DNA of 64,000 nucleotides, from NCBI GenBank assembly GCA_014058105.1, contig JACGCM010000310.1, forward strand, positions 62,001 to 126,000. The letters run 5' to 3'. The notes below the pieces were generated by a model that was given only the letters and a program-made list of their open reading frames with translations, searched no databases and was not told the DNA's origin. This stretch comes from Kingdonia uniflora (lineage: Eukaryota > Streptophyta > Magnoliopsida > Ranunculales > Circaeasteraceae). Positions 1-9,419 of the stretch are shown piece by piece (positions within the stretch are counted from its first letter, which is position 1; the number at the start of each line of letters is the position of its first letter). The position numbers and the translations under genes are program-made.

Positions 1-1
1 T

Positions 2-541
2 ACTCTGACCCAATAGGCGGCATTACTCCGTAGCGATAACTTGGCGATCCGTAATGCCGAGCAGAAGCAATGGCTAGTGGGGGCGCAGGTGATGCAGATG
101 GAGCTCGTGAAGGAGGCTATATAGAAAGAGCTCGCAGAGTGTTTGGCGAATGTTACCGCGGGGCTTGAGGAACTTTTGAAGAAGGTTACCGAGGAGAAGG
201 CATTGGTGGAGAGGGAATTAGAGGCCATCCAAGGTCATCTGGAAAGGTTGTCGTTGGAGAAAGACGCGAGCAAGCAGACCCTTCGTGAACAGCTTGCAGG
301 TGCGATGCAAGTGTCAGACGGCCTGCAGGGTCGAGTCATGGAGTTGGTGGATGGTAAAGCGTGGCTCGAGAATGAGTTTTGCCTCTCCACGGAGTGGTGG
401 GTGGTAACACTGGCCCCGCCCTTGCTCGTTCTGCGTCAAACCCAAGACGTTCTCGAGCTCTACCATCTCGGCTACTCGGCGCGGCAAGGTCCGCGCCCGC
501 ACAACGACCGGATGGACATTACCCTAGAAGAGGAAGAATAG
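2..541 (+). pseudogene. C-terminal coiled-coil part of antisense ORF of Tat element 1
   Basis: One frame runs from the window edge to the stop at 539-541 but carries TAG stops at 14-16 and 122-124. Between them and beyond it encodes a strongly charged Glu/Lys/Leu-rich helix with coiled-coil heptads, for example EELLKKVTEEKALVERELEA, followed by a short acidic tail ending LEEEE. It lies on the strand opposite to gag-pol and behind integrase, the position of the antisense ORF known from Tat-group elements such as Grande and Retand. The N-terminal part is off the window. The function of these antisense ORFs is not known. No ATG is visible in the surviving part that must be the start. Confidence 0.55.
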
Positions 542-1140
542 CTAGTCGAGGAGGAGAGGATGACCACAGAGGCGGCGGGTCAGTCAAAAGTATAATTAAT
601 ATTTTTTTGTCAGGCCCTTTGGAGCGAGTGCGTGCTGCCCAACGAGTTATAAGCATGTGTTTCAAGCTATGTCTGTTTAGGTATGCGGGGTGTATGTTAA
701 ACATATAATGTGTATTTACGCATAGTGAATTCTAAACAGGTCGTTAGTATTTGTACGCTGGTCACGTCAAATAGTTCGTGATTATTTATATGTAGTGTAT
801 TGGATACAGGTCGTGTTTGTTTATATTGCGTGCATCTTAACCAGGTCGTGCTTTTATGTGTGTCGTTAACGTAAATAGTACGCGAAGCATTTGGGGTGGG
901 TCCCATCTTGCCATGTAGGCCCTCGTTGATCAATTCTCGTCGAAATGTCCTTGTATGAGCCACGATGGGTCTGACGAGGGTAACCAAAATGTTATGTGTA
1001 ATAAATGAGATGGGAGTTTCAAGAAACATTGAATGGGGTTACCTTGGGAAAAGTGGGCGGTGCCCTAGAGGCGTAGTTAAGAAGGAGTGGGAACATTAAT
1101 GAGATTGTTGGGCTACCAAGACAAGGAACTGTGTGAGGGA
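542..1140. other. Non-coding stretch inside Tat element 1
   Basis: No convincing gene. The sequence is mixed in composition, with short repeats of caggtcgt-like words near 735-850. The open frames here overlap on both strands and match nothing I recognise. Confidence 0.4.
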
Positions 1141-1144
1141 TGCC

Positions 1145-1276
1145 TATAAAATAATAGGGATACTTGAAGCTTCTTAATAGCTTCACACAAGTTTATAGAG
1201 CATGGATGAGGGAGGGACGCCGGAGGGTCAGGCTTCAAAAACTGATAATGCGAACAAGATCGTAGGTAAGGTTTGA
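1145..1276 (+). promoter_or_regulatory. TATA box followed by a 24-residue ORF
   Basis: TATAAAATAA at 1145-1154 is followed 48 bases later by an ATG at 1202. This opens a 25-codon frame (MDEGGTPEGQ...) ending at 1276. The spacing suits a plant promoter with a short leader, on the strand of the antisense ORF. Whether it drives the unknown ORF at 1284-1568 or anything else is inference. Confidence 0.3.
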
Positions 1277-1283
1277 GTCACGG

Positions 1284-1568
1284 GTGACGACATGGGTAGA
1301 ATTTTATAAAGAGTTCTACTTTGGCGACCGTGGTCTTGGGGTAAAGCCCTTAGTGCATTTTTCTATTAAAGCGACGTTCCATCCATCTTCTGAAAGGAAT
1401 ACGCAGGAGAAGCGGTGGTTCTGGTACCTCGTGTTACGGGACACCGTCCAAAACTGTGTGAGTCGTGAAGTGGTCCTGCTAAAGATGGCGATAGAAGACG
1501 TGAAGGCAGCTAGCTACGAGGGGTCGGGCCATGGGTTATGGGAGAGGTCGTGCCACTACTATCTGTAA
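1284..1568 (+). CDS. Unrecognised 94-codon ORF inside Tat element 1
   Basis: This open frame encodes a Trp/Tyr/Phe-rich peptide (WVEFYKEFYFGDRGLG, later RWFWYLVLRD) and ends in TAA at 1566-1568. It has no ATG at its beginning, so it may be an exon or a relic. It sits between the antisense coiled-coil ORF and the tandem array, about 130 bases behind a TATA box. I do not recognise a family. Its aromatic-rich content is unlike the neighbouring low-complexity sequence, so it may be a remnant of a further extra ORF of the retrotransposon. Confidence 0.25.
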   Translation: MTTWVEFYKEFYFGDRGLGVKPLVHFSIKATFHPSSERNTQEKRWFWYLVLRDTVQNCVSREVVLLKMAIEDVKAASYEGSGHGLWERSCHYYL

Positions 1569-1827
1569 TCGTGAAAGTAGTTTTTTTTTAAGGGTTGTGT
1601 TTTGTACGTTCCTGTTTGTTTTGAAGACATTTTTTGACCGTGTAGATGGTTTTGTTGTAATCATAAAAGTAGTTGAAACTTATTGACTGTTTTGCACCTC
1701 TTGGGTAAGCTAGATTTGTGTAAGGTGATCGACTGGCGTACCAAGGTTAGGAGCCCGGCTGTTCGCTAGTGACATGTGGTAGACGATACATTCGTGGTCA
1801 CTATAGTGACCTAAGATCTTTGAAGTT

Positions 1828-1985
1828 CCCAACAAAACTTTTAGGTAGTCCTCATTGGACTATATGCTCGTTGTCGCTATGGCGACCAACTAGCATTGTC
1901 AGGCATGAAGAGCCCAACAAAACCTTTAAGAAGTCCTCGTTGGACTATATGGTCGCTGTCGCTATGGCGACCTGATAGCATTTGT
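1828..1985. repeat. Two-copy direct repeat, period 85 bp
   Basis: cccaacaaaac begins at 1828 and again at 1913. In each copy about 60 bases are nearly the same, including the word gtcgctatggcgacc, which holds a short palindrome. It lies just left of the 75-bp array and may be an older start of the same kind of expansion. Confidence 0.7.
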
Positions 1986-2024
1986 GCATTTACTGGGGAG
2001 TCCTAAGTCAGGGGCATGTTATGG

Positions 2025-2690
2025 CGTACAAAATAACTGCCATTATATCGAGGACGTCCTACTTCAAGGATGCCCATTCTTTTAAGTGCATTTTTTCATC
2101 AAAAAAAAGCTGGCGTTATAGCGAGGACGTCCTATTCAAGGACGCTCCAGTCTTGTAAGTGTATTTTTTCTTCAAAAAATGACTGTCATTATAGTGAGGA
2201 CGTCCTACTTTAAGGATGCCCTACAATTTTTCTTCAAAAAATGACTGGCGTTATAGCGAGGACGTCCTACTTCAAGGATGCCCTCAGTCTTGTAAGTGCA
2301 TTTTTTCTTCAAAAAATGACTGCGTTATAACGAGGATGTCCTACTTCAAGGATGCCCCAGTCTTGTAAGTGCATTTTTTCTTCAAAAAATGACTGGCGTT
2401 ATAGCGAGGACATCTTACTTCATGGACACCCCTAGTCTTGTAAGTGCATTTTTACTTCAAAAAATGACTGGCATTATAGCGAGGACATCCCACTTCAAGG
2501 ACGCACCCAGTCTCGTAAGTGCATTTTTACTTCATAAAATTACTGGCGTTATAGCGAGGATGTCCTACTTCAAGGACGCCCCTAGTCTTGTAAGTGCATT
2601 TTTACTTCATAAAATTATTGGCGTTATAGCGAGGATGTCCTACTTCAAGGACGCCCCCAGTCTTGTAAGTGCATTTTTTCTAAAACTGAT
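2025..2690. repeat. 75-bp tandem array, about nine copies
   Basis: Units begin at about 2031, 2110, 2181, 2243, 2318, 2391, 2466, 2541 and 2616. The later steps are 75, 73, 75, 75 and 75 bp, and the third unit is short. Each unit holds gcgaggacgtcctac, then ttcaagga, then cttgtaagtgcattttt. Because 75 is a multiple of three, the last units stay open as a 25-residue repeat, but this looks like a by-product. The array lies between integrase and the antisense ORF, the 3-prime untranslated zone in which Tat-group elements are known to build satellite-like repeats. Confidence 0.9.
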
Positions 2691-2852
2691 ACATACGAGT
2701 GGTTATGTACACATAAGTAGAACCTACTGAATCCATTTGCGGAGGTTCATGGCGTTACAGGGGGATTTAAGCTCCTCGTCGTCAAGATTTCATAGGTAGT
2801 ATGCATTGCCATCAGCGACCCATGATATAAGGTATGAGCCTTCCCAATTAGG

Positions 2853-3790
2853 CTATAGTTTGCCCTTGTTATGGTTGTGAGTTGTAGGGAAGACCTTTTT
2901 CATGACGTAGTCCCCTGCGTAGAACTGCCAAGGAATCACCCGTTTGGTATAGTTTTTCTTGAGTGTCTCATGATAGTGGAGCATACATGACGATGCATCC
3001 TCTCTAATCTTGTCTATCAGGTCTAGGCTTTTAGCGAGGATTCTGTCGTTAATTTTGGTGACAACAATTAACGATCTTGTGGTGTTGGTGATGACCTCCG
3101 TAGGTAAGACTGCGTCAGAGCCATAAGTGAGCATAAATGGGGTGAAGCCCGTACTCTTTCGCTAAGTCACGTCGTAAGACCATAAGACGTGAGGTACGTA
3201 TCTCATCCCCCCAGCGACTTTTGGCTGCGTCCAGTCTTTTGCTGATCCCATCAATTATTTTTTTTTTGGTGGCCTTAGCTTGGCTGTTTCCCTGGGGGTA
3301 TCTGGGGTTGGAAGAGAGGATCTTAATATTATAGGGTCAGACGAAGTCTGCGACCTTGTTTCCCATGAACTGTGTACTGTTGTTGGTCATCAAGACAGCG
3401 GGGACACTGAATTGTATGATGATGTGATTCTAGAGGAAAGTGACGACCTCTTCTTCGCGGATACGGCCAAGGGGTATCGCGTCTACCCATTTAGTAAAGT
3501 AGTCAGTCACAACGAGTAGCCACTGGCAACGCCCGCGTGCCATGGGGAGAGCCCAACGATATTCAATCCCTATTTTGTAAGCGACTAAGGGCTGGACGCT
3601 GTGTGGAGGTCGATAGCAGGTGTATGAATCAAGTGGCCGTGGATCTAACATTTGTCACATTTCTGGGCATACATTATGAAATCTTGTAGTATCGTTGGCG
3701 AGTACAATCCTTGTGTACTAGAGCGGTCAGCCATGGAATGACCCGGTGTGTGGGCGCCGCAGACACCTTCATGAATTTCTTCGATGACTT
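2853..3790 (-). pseudogene. Integrase region of Tat element 1
   Basis: Read on the minus strand, the region starts with a zinc-binding part: a HEGVCGAHTPGH block ending in AQKCDKC near 3647-3665. It continues with the core (GRCQWLLVVTDYFTKWVDAIPL, 3430-3560) and ends with MLTYGSDAVLPTE and the basic tail at 2853-3134. These match the order of retroviral-type integrase: HHCC finger, catalytic core, C-terminal segment. The enzyme would insert the cDNA into host DNA. Frames change at least three times and the full D,D-35-E set cannot be followed, so it is dead. Confidence 0.75.
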
Positions 3791-3879
3791 AGTTACCCAT
3801 TTCCCTAACAATACAGGTAAGGTGTGGGACCTACAGGCTAGTTTTAAGAGTTTGCCATTAATGACCGTGTATTTGCATA

Positions 3880-4433
3880 CTCTGTTACAGATGCTCTTGG
3901 TGGTGGAACGGTCAGCGAGAAGAATGTGGTGTTCCCCGTGGAAGTCAAGGAGAGGCTGACGCCTATTGGGGAGGGCATGGCGGTCAACCTGCATGGCGGT
4001 CAACCTGATGATACCAGCTAGATACGCAAGGGCGTATGAATGTCTATTCTCGCCACGGTAGATGTGCTCCATATTGAACTTTTGGAACTTACTGAGGCAT
4101 TGTTTTAGGGTTGCCATGTAACCGAGCATATTGTCATTGGCCTGGAACATCCAGCTATGCAGGTTGACAACCAACTGCGAGTCGGTAAAGATGGAAATTT
4201 CTTCCATGCCCAGAGCCAATGCAGTATCGATGCAGCATTGTACTCATCTTCATTGTTACTAAGGGGAAAGCTGACCCGTATGGCTTTCTCAATTTTTTCA
4301 TCGGTGGGAGTAACCAGAACGATCCCCAAGCCCGAGCCGCCCGCGTTGACGGACCCATCTGTATAGAGCCGCCATCCCTGAGTGTATCCATAATCATAAG
4401 AATTGGTGAGGGTGTCATGGTCTTCGTCCTCAT
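3880..4433 (-). pseudogene. Second (additional) RNase H domain of Tat element 1
   Basis: Minus-strand segments read LYTDGSVNAGGSGLGIVLV, then SFPLSNNEDEYNAA, then IFTDSQLVVN. These correspond to the first Asp, the Glu and the second Asp regions of an RNase H fold. A second RNase H of this kind is a mark of the Tat group. The motifs fall in different frames (ORFs 4155-4433, 4105-4329 and 3674-4219), so at least two frameshifts have broken the domain. Confidence 0.7.
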
Positions 4434-4599
4434 CGTTGTACCAGTGGTCGTCCGCGGGGAGTTCAGCGACTGCCTATTTTTTAATCGCGATTCTTGGCTC
4501 GTAACGGATGTTGAACTCCCCCGGAGTGATCACCAATTTAGCGATGCGGCGAGTCTAATCTTTTAATGCAAAGATCTCCCGTAGTGGTTGGGCAGTGAT

Positions 4600-4920
4600 G
4601 ACCTTGATTTTATGGGCCTAGAAGTATAGTCGGAGCTTCTATGACGCATACACCAGGGTGAGGGCCTGTTTTTTGACGGTGGAGTATCACAGTTTTGCTC
4701 CCAGGAGAGTTTTGCTGATGAAGTAAATTAGTTTCTCTGCTCGGTTTTCCATACGAACGAGGACGGCGCTTATGGAGTCGTCTATATTTCCAAGATACAA
4801 CCTCAGTAACTCGTGTTCGCTGGAAGCACTGAGGATGGGTGAGGCGGCCAGGTATCACAGCATATTCTGGAAGGCTGCCACGCATTCATTGTTCCACTGG
4901 AATTTTTTGTTCTCGCGAAT
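4600..4920 (-). pseudogene. First RNase H domain of Tat element 1
   Basis: In broken frames the minus strand gives SSEHELLRLYLGNIDDSISA, then AEKLIYFISKTLLGAKL, then a segment like KKQALTLVYAS. This is the order of the usual gypsy RNase H that follows RT, with the YFISK block well kept. The frame is interrupted by a stop behind GAKL and by frameshifts. Confidence 0.65.
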
Positions 4921-5009
4921 GCATTTAAATAGTAGACAACAAGTATAGGAAGATTTGTAAATGAAGTGTCCGAGTGAGGTAATTTTACCGACGAGGGCTT
5001 GAACTTGTT

Positions 5010-5705
5010 TCAGTGTTTGTGGTGATGGCATACAGGGGTGAGTGTGGATTTGACAGCTTCAATGCCCCATTGAGTGACGAGATATCTGAGGAACTTCCCC
5101 GATGATACTTCAAAGCTGCACTTTTTTGGGTTAAGGCGTATCTTATTGGATCGCAACTTCGTAAAGACTGTCTCGAGGTCGGTAAGATGGTCACTGCTCA
5201 CCTGGCTCATGACAAGCATGTCGTTAATATAATCCTCAACGGTTTTACCCAAAAGTTCTTCAAACATAGTGGTAACGAGGTGTTGGAAAGTAGAACCCGC
5301 GCTCTTTAGGCCGAACGGCATGACGGTATAGCAATATAGGCTCTGCTCCGTGGTGAAGGAAGTACACTCTTGGTCTTTGACTACCAATAGAATTTGGTTA
5401 TACCCAGAGTAACCGTCCATAAAGAACAATCGCTCATGGCCGGCCGTGGAGTCTATGAGTCTGACAATGAGGGGCATAGTGAAGCTATCTTTTGGACAAT
5501 GTCGGTTGAGGTCGGTAAAATCAATGCACACCCGAGTTTTAACATTCTTTTTGGGGACTGCGGCGACATTGGCTACCCGTCGTGGGTAGCGATGGGTCGT
5601 ATAAAGCCTGCCTTTAGCAACTTTTGGATTTCATCGTTGAAGGCACCGCGTAGTCGTGGTGCTGTTCGGCATGGTTTTTATTTGACCGGGCTGGCCTTTT
5701 CGTGA
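5010..5705 (-). pseudogene. Reverse transcriptase of Tat element 1
   Basis: The frame 5010-5531 holds VCIDFTDLNRHCPKDSF, FMDGYSGYNQI (first catalytic Asp kept), MPFGLKSAGSTFQ and the catalytic box as YINDML, where YVDD or YIDD is expected. The changed codon is at 5223-5225, Asp to Asn. In front of it, 5535-5705 gives EIQKLLKAGFIRPI, the normal lead into RT, in another frame. RT would copy the element RNA into DNA. The frameshift and the lost catalytic Asp make it inactive. Confidence 0.85.
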
Positions 5706-6000
5706 ACATGCAAGTGATGGATGGCCACTGCGGGGTCTATGACCGGCATCTCGTTGAAGGACCAGTCGAAGATATCTTTGTACTACCGTAGGAGTGTGAT
5801 GAGGCATGCTCACTCATCATTTGTTATTAAGGAACAAATATATGTTGTTCGCGTGGGGCCGTCGGGGTTGATCTTAACAACTGGCTCTACCAGAGGTGGT
5901 GTCCAGGCTCTGCTGAACATGCTTATAATTACATTATTTTGATTAGTGGGTATGGCTATCATAGTTAGTTTAACTAGGTCGAGATGAACGGGGGACGAGT

Positions 6001-6327
6001 CTACAACCATGGGCTCGTTCCCTGTACGTTGCTAATCCTTACATGCAATACTCTTCTCCTTTTTCTTCGAGTTCTCATGTTTATTAAGTTTTGTAGGGAG
6101 TTGGCGTACCAGATACATGCCGCGACCTGGCAGCCGTATATTTGGTAGGGGCCAAGTTTTGTTGGGAAGCATATTACCTGGTTGTAGGATGAAGGGACGG
6201 CCTTCATGGCGTGGATCCAATTGCATCCTAAGATGCCATTACAATAGACCGTGGGGCTGTTGATAATAATGAATGTCATGGGTACGATGACCGGGCCGGC
6301 CTGTACCTGAGTAATGAGCTCACCCAT
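6001..6327 (-). pseudogene. Protease region of Tat element 1
   Basis: The minus-strand frame reads YCNGILGCNWIHAMKAVPSS followed by a KLGPYQI segment. This matches the part of Tat-group aspartic proteases behind the active site (ILGRPWIH.M.AVPS type). The Asp-Ser/Thr-Gly active site itself is not in this frame. The Arg-Pro usually seen in LGRPW has become Cys-Asn. Confidence 0.55.
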
Positions 6328-6466
6328 AGCTCATTCAGTGAACCCGTTGAACCCGAAGATCTCTATTTTGGAGAGATCTAGGCAATCTTGCATGCTCATG
6401 TTATGTAGAGCATCATAGTAAAGGATGGGATACTGAACTCAGGTCAAGGTTTGTAAAGTATATGAC

Positions 6467-6860
6467 CTATTCTGTCGATGTGTTGGTGGTTGCTTCAATG
6501 CCGTATGCCATTTGTTGGTTCCCATTGAGGCGATAACACTGCCCCATGGAATTGGATAAGGTGTGCCGAAACGGGGCTTGGTTAAGGTCGCCCAAGATCA
6601 TTTTGCACACCGCTAGGTGCCCTGGTGCCCGTATGCTTGTCACAGGTTGGTCGACCGACTGGTGAGGCGATCTATCAGCCAACGGGATGGGCATTTTGAG
6701 GTATCTGGTGTAGCGTCTGATGCATAACCATGTTTCAGTCATATTGATGATCATAACACTCCTCGGTGTATTTGTCATGGATGTCGTGATGCGCGCAGTA
6801 CGGGCGGCTAGGACGGTCGGGCATGGGGCGTGATTTTCTGTAATCGGGATCATTTCTCAT
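6467..6860 (-). pseudogene. gag C-terminal linker of Tat element 1
   Basis: In one minus-strand frame the segment YCAHHDIHDKYTEECYDH is seen. It resembles the CxFHxxxGHxTEEC motif that lies near the end of Tat-group gag. Stops follow soon after. The longest open frame here (6467-6853) is in another frame and is probably a shadow. Confidence 0.45.
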
Positions 6861-6977
6861 AGCGAGTAGCAAGTCCGCCCGTGAGATGGAGAGATTGCTG
6901 GGGGGATATCGTTCCCAGTATGGGGACTATGGATATCCATCTCGAGGAGGTTTTATTCTATCTCGTGAGTCAGTACG

Positions 6978-8292
6978 TCATTTGTTCCTGCTCTCGTAGG
7001 GGTCCCCTTGTCGGTCCTGTGGGTGATTACTGGCCTCCGAACGAGCCATAGGTGACAGGGCAGATGTGGTACTCAGAAGGGTGGCGATCTGCGAGGCGGA
7101 AGCACGATTATCGGCATGCTCGTTATGATATTTTTGGATTTTATCGTACAGGTGTTCTAGGTTTTCGGGCCATTTTTTATACAAGACCCCACGTAGCTTA
7201 GAGCTGGGGAGGCAGGCACCCATAAAGGCAAGGTAGGCGGTCTGTACATCGACCCGTTCTATGAGGGTGTGCTCATTCTTAAACCACGAGAAAAAAGAGC
7301 CGGTTGTCTCGCCAACCTGTTGTTTGAGGGAGAACAGCTGCGCTAATTGTTTCTTCAATTGCTGGTTGTGAATGTACTTCTCGATGAAAGCCACCGAGAG
7401 TTTTTTGAATGTGGATATAGAGTCAGGCTCGAGACTTTGGAACCAGGCAAGGTCCCCGTCGAACAAGGTAGATGGAATAGATGCACATGTGTCCATCTGT
7501 CTGATGCGGGAGGTCGACACTGTATTGGAACTTGGAAAGATGTTGACCCGGATCCTGGCAAGCTGTGAAGGCCTTAATTTTTGGCCGGGAGTAGCTTTGG
7601 CCCGGTATGTAGCATATTCCGTATGAGTGCCTCGATGGACGCTACTGTTAACGGCTGCTGGTCGTGGATGCCAGTAGCCCGCCTGTGGACGGCCTCATTC
7701 TTTGTGGAGGACTCATCAAAGTGACTCTCGTAAGATGGAGCATCGCAATGTTCATATAGAGGTCGGCTCGGGTATCGGTCATGAAACCTCTTGATATATA
7801 CATAATATTTGTCACTATAAGGGGGGTATCCGAGGTTCAAGAGGTAGGAGGGTTCGTCGGGGCTGTAGAGTGGGTGCCATAGTGGCTGGCTTGTACGATC
7901 GTCATGAAGTCATACACCGTAGTCCCCGGGGCTGGGGCTCTTGGTTCGTAGAACTGATGGGCGTACCGTCTAGGAGGCGGAAGGTCATTTCGGCTAAGGT
8001 TATAAATGGGTCGCAGTTGTGGGGAACCCGTTCCATGGTAGGTCGTGGGTGGCAATGGCAGCAGCGGTCGTGAGATAGTTGGTGGTACAGGCGGTCCACG
8101 AGGAGGAATGTATGGATGGTGGAGCGGTGTGTCCTGGTTGTCGTAGGCTAGAACGTGGTCAAGGGATGACACTCCATTCCCTGGGGCTAGTTCATGTGGG
8201 GTTGATTCGCTGACGGAGGTGGAGACCCCTAGGCCAATCTGGTCATCTTTAGTTGTCATTTGCTCCTGCAATTGTAGCAACGCTGGCCTCAT
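6978..8292 (-). pseudogene. gag of Tat element 1
   Basis: The minus strand opens with an ATG at 8292 that has an in-frame TAA just upstream. It encodes a Pro-rich, poorly ordered N-terminal part (7837-8292), then a middle part (7574-7840), then the conserved gag core at 6978-7520 with LAWFQSLEPDSISTFKKL, FIEKYIHN and LFSLKQQVGETTGSFFSWF. The three parts lie in three different frames, so there are at least two frameshifts. Gag forms the virus-like particle in the cytoplasm. The core matches the plant Retrotrans_gag family. Confidence 0.75.
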
Positions 8293-8365
8293 CTCTTATA
8301 TGGCATGCTCCTAAGATTGGTTGCGTGCTAAGATTACCATTGTCACTTTCAATAGGTAGAGTTTA

Positions 8366-8386
8366 GAGGGAACGCAGACGGCGCCA
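8366..8386 (-). other. Primer-binding site of Tat element 1
   Basis: Directly behind the LTR end the minus strand reads TGGCGCCGTCTGCGTTCCC. TGGCGCCG at the LTR junction is the tRNA-complementary start typical of Tat and Athila elements. The spacing of two bases from the LTR end is normal. I did not identify the tRNA. Confidence 0.7.
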
Positions 8387-8388
8387 AT

Positions 8389-8881
8389 TGTAGTCCACTA
8401 ATCTCTCTCAGAGATGATAATGTGTTTCTGATCGTTCTGGGCTTGAAGCATTCAGCCGGAGGAGGGTACCACTCAAATCATTCTGGGCTTCTCTCTTTAG
8501 ATTCTCTCTTCACTTGTTTCACTAATCGTATGAAGCTTAAGAGGCAGAAGAGGTAGAAGAAGCAAGAAAAAGATCCTCCTCTAGGTTCCACCTTTCCTCT
8601 ATTTATAAGGAGGGTTTGACCTAGAAGCACCCCTGCTCACGTGCCCTGGAAAGTTTCCAAGTTACCCATTCAGGGTCGTGGGCTCAGGTGCTTCCCCGTG
8701 GGAAGGGATGAGACATGGTATTATCATCGTTCTGATCTTACGACCGTTAGACGAGTTTCTTTCTTGTGTGTTCTGTGTGTGAGGGGGTTTGGTAAACGGC
8801 CTTATTGCAGTATTCCTATTCTTAGTGGTGAGGTTGACGTACGACCTCCCACCTCGTGGCTACCGGGAGTGTGCTCCTACA
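8389..8881 (-). repeat. 5-prime LTR of Tat element 1
   Basis: Read on the minus strand, the 493-bp block begins TGTAGGAGCA at 8881 and ends GTGGACTACA at 8389, so it has TG...CA ends. It carries a TATA box (cttataaatagagg, around 8598-8611 on the complement) and abuts the primer site. The partner LTR would be left of base 1, so the borders rest on end motifs and the primer site, not on a comparison. Confidence 0.65.
8600..8608 (-). promoter_or_regulatory. TATA box of the LTR promoter
   Basis: The complement of atttataag gives CTTATAAAT, preceded by a GC-richer stretch, inside the LTR about 280 bases from the left LTR border. It is a plausible promoter for the minus-strand element. Confidence 0.45.
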
Positions 8882-9415
8882 ATATCTTTTAATTGGGCTT
8901 AAAGGTTTTATGAATAATTGATTTATCGTGAAAAGCTTTGGTACGTTCCTTATAAATTTTTGAACTTTCATAAGCCTAATGACGGAGTTCATCTAACTCA
9001 AAAAGTTGAAGCTTTCTCTTAGACCCAGCTTGGTTCATCTCAATGTTTAGACTTGTGTCATCATGTGGTCTGTGCAAAACCAATATCTTCTTCCATTGTG
9101 TATGTCTATAGATATTATGATGTCATTCAGACATTTCTAGTTTTGCATATATTTTTTTAACATGGAAGGTCCATAGAGGGTTTATAACTTTTCATTAGAT
9201 AGTGGCAGTAGCTATTATTTTATGGAATTATTGATGTTTTAAGATTTATTTGATAGTTTTACTGTACAATAACATTATTAATTATGGCTCAAAGTTTTCC
9301 ATGTTATTTGATAATTATAACTTAGCATAAGTCAGAATGATAATCACTTTTACAATATATAGGTAAAGAAAAGAATTCATGTTTAAAATAACGAAGAACT
9401 TTAGTAGCAACCTCA
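8882..9415. other. AT-rich spacer between Tat element 1 and the kinase relic
   Basis: No gene seen. It is AT-rich host sequence, perhaps including the lost downstream part of the kinase pseudogene. Confidence 0.4.
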
Positions 9416-9419
9416 CCAG

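Larger units (their letters stand above)
1..8881 (-). mobile_element. Tat-type Ty3/gypsy retrotransposon (element 1), decayed, cut by window edge
   Basis: The minus strand reads, from high to low coordinate: LTR (8389-8881), primer site (8366-8386), gag, protease, reverse transcriptase, RNase H, a second RNase H, integrase, a tandem array, and finally an ORF in the opposite orientation. The FMDGYSGYNQI-type RT motif, the VCIDFTDLN block, two RNase H domains and an antisense ORF behind integrase are known for the Tat group (Tat/Ogre/Retand/Grande). Every domain is split over several frames, so the copy cannot work. The second LTR is not seen and should lie left of base 1. Exact lineage inside the Tat group is not settled. 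Confidence 0.85.

Noticed and set aside
2025..2690. CRISPR-like array
   Set aside because: Units follow each other without unique spacers and vary along their whole length. The site is inside a plant retrotransposon, so this is a simple tandem array.
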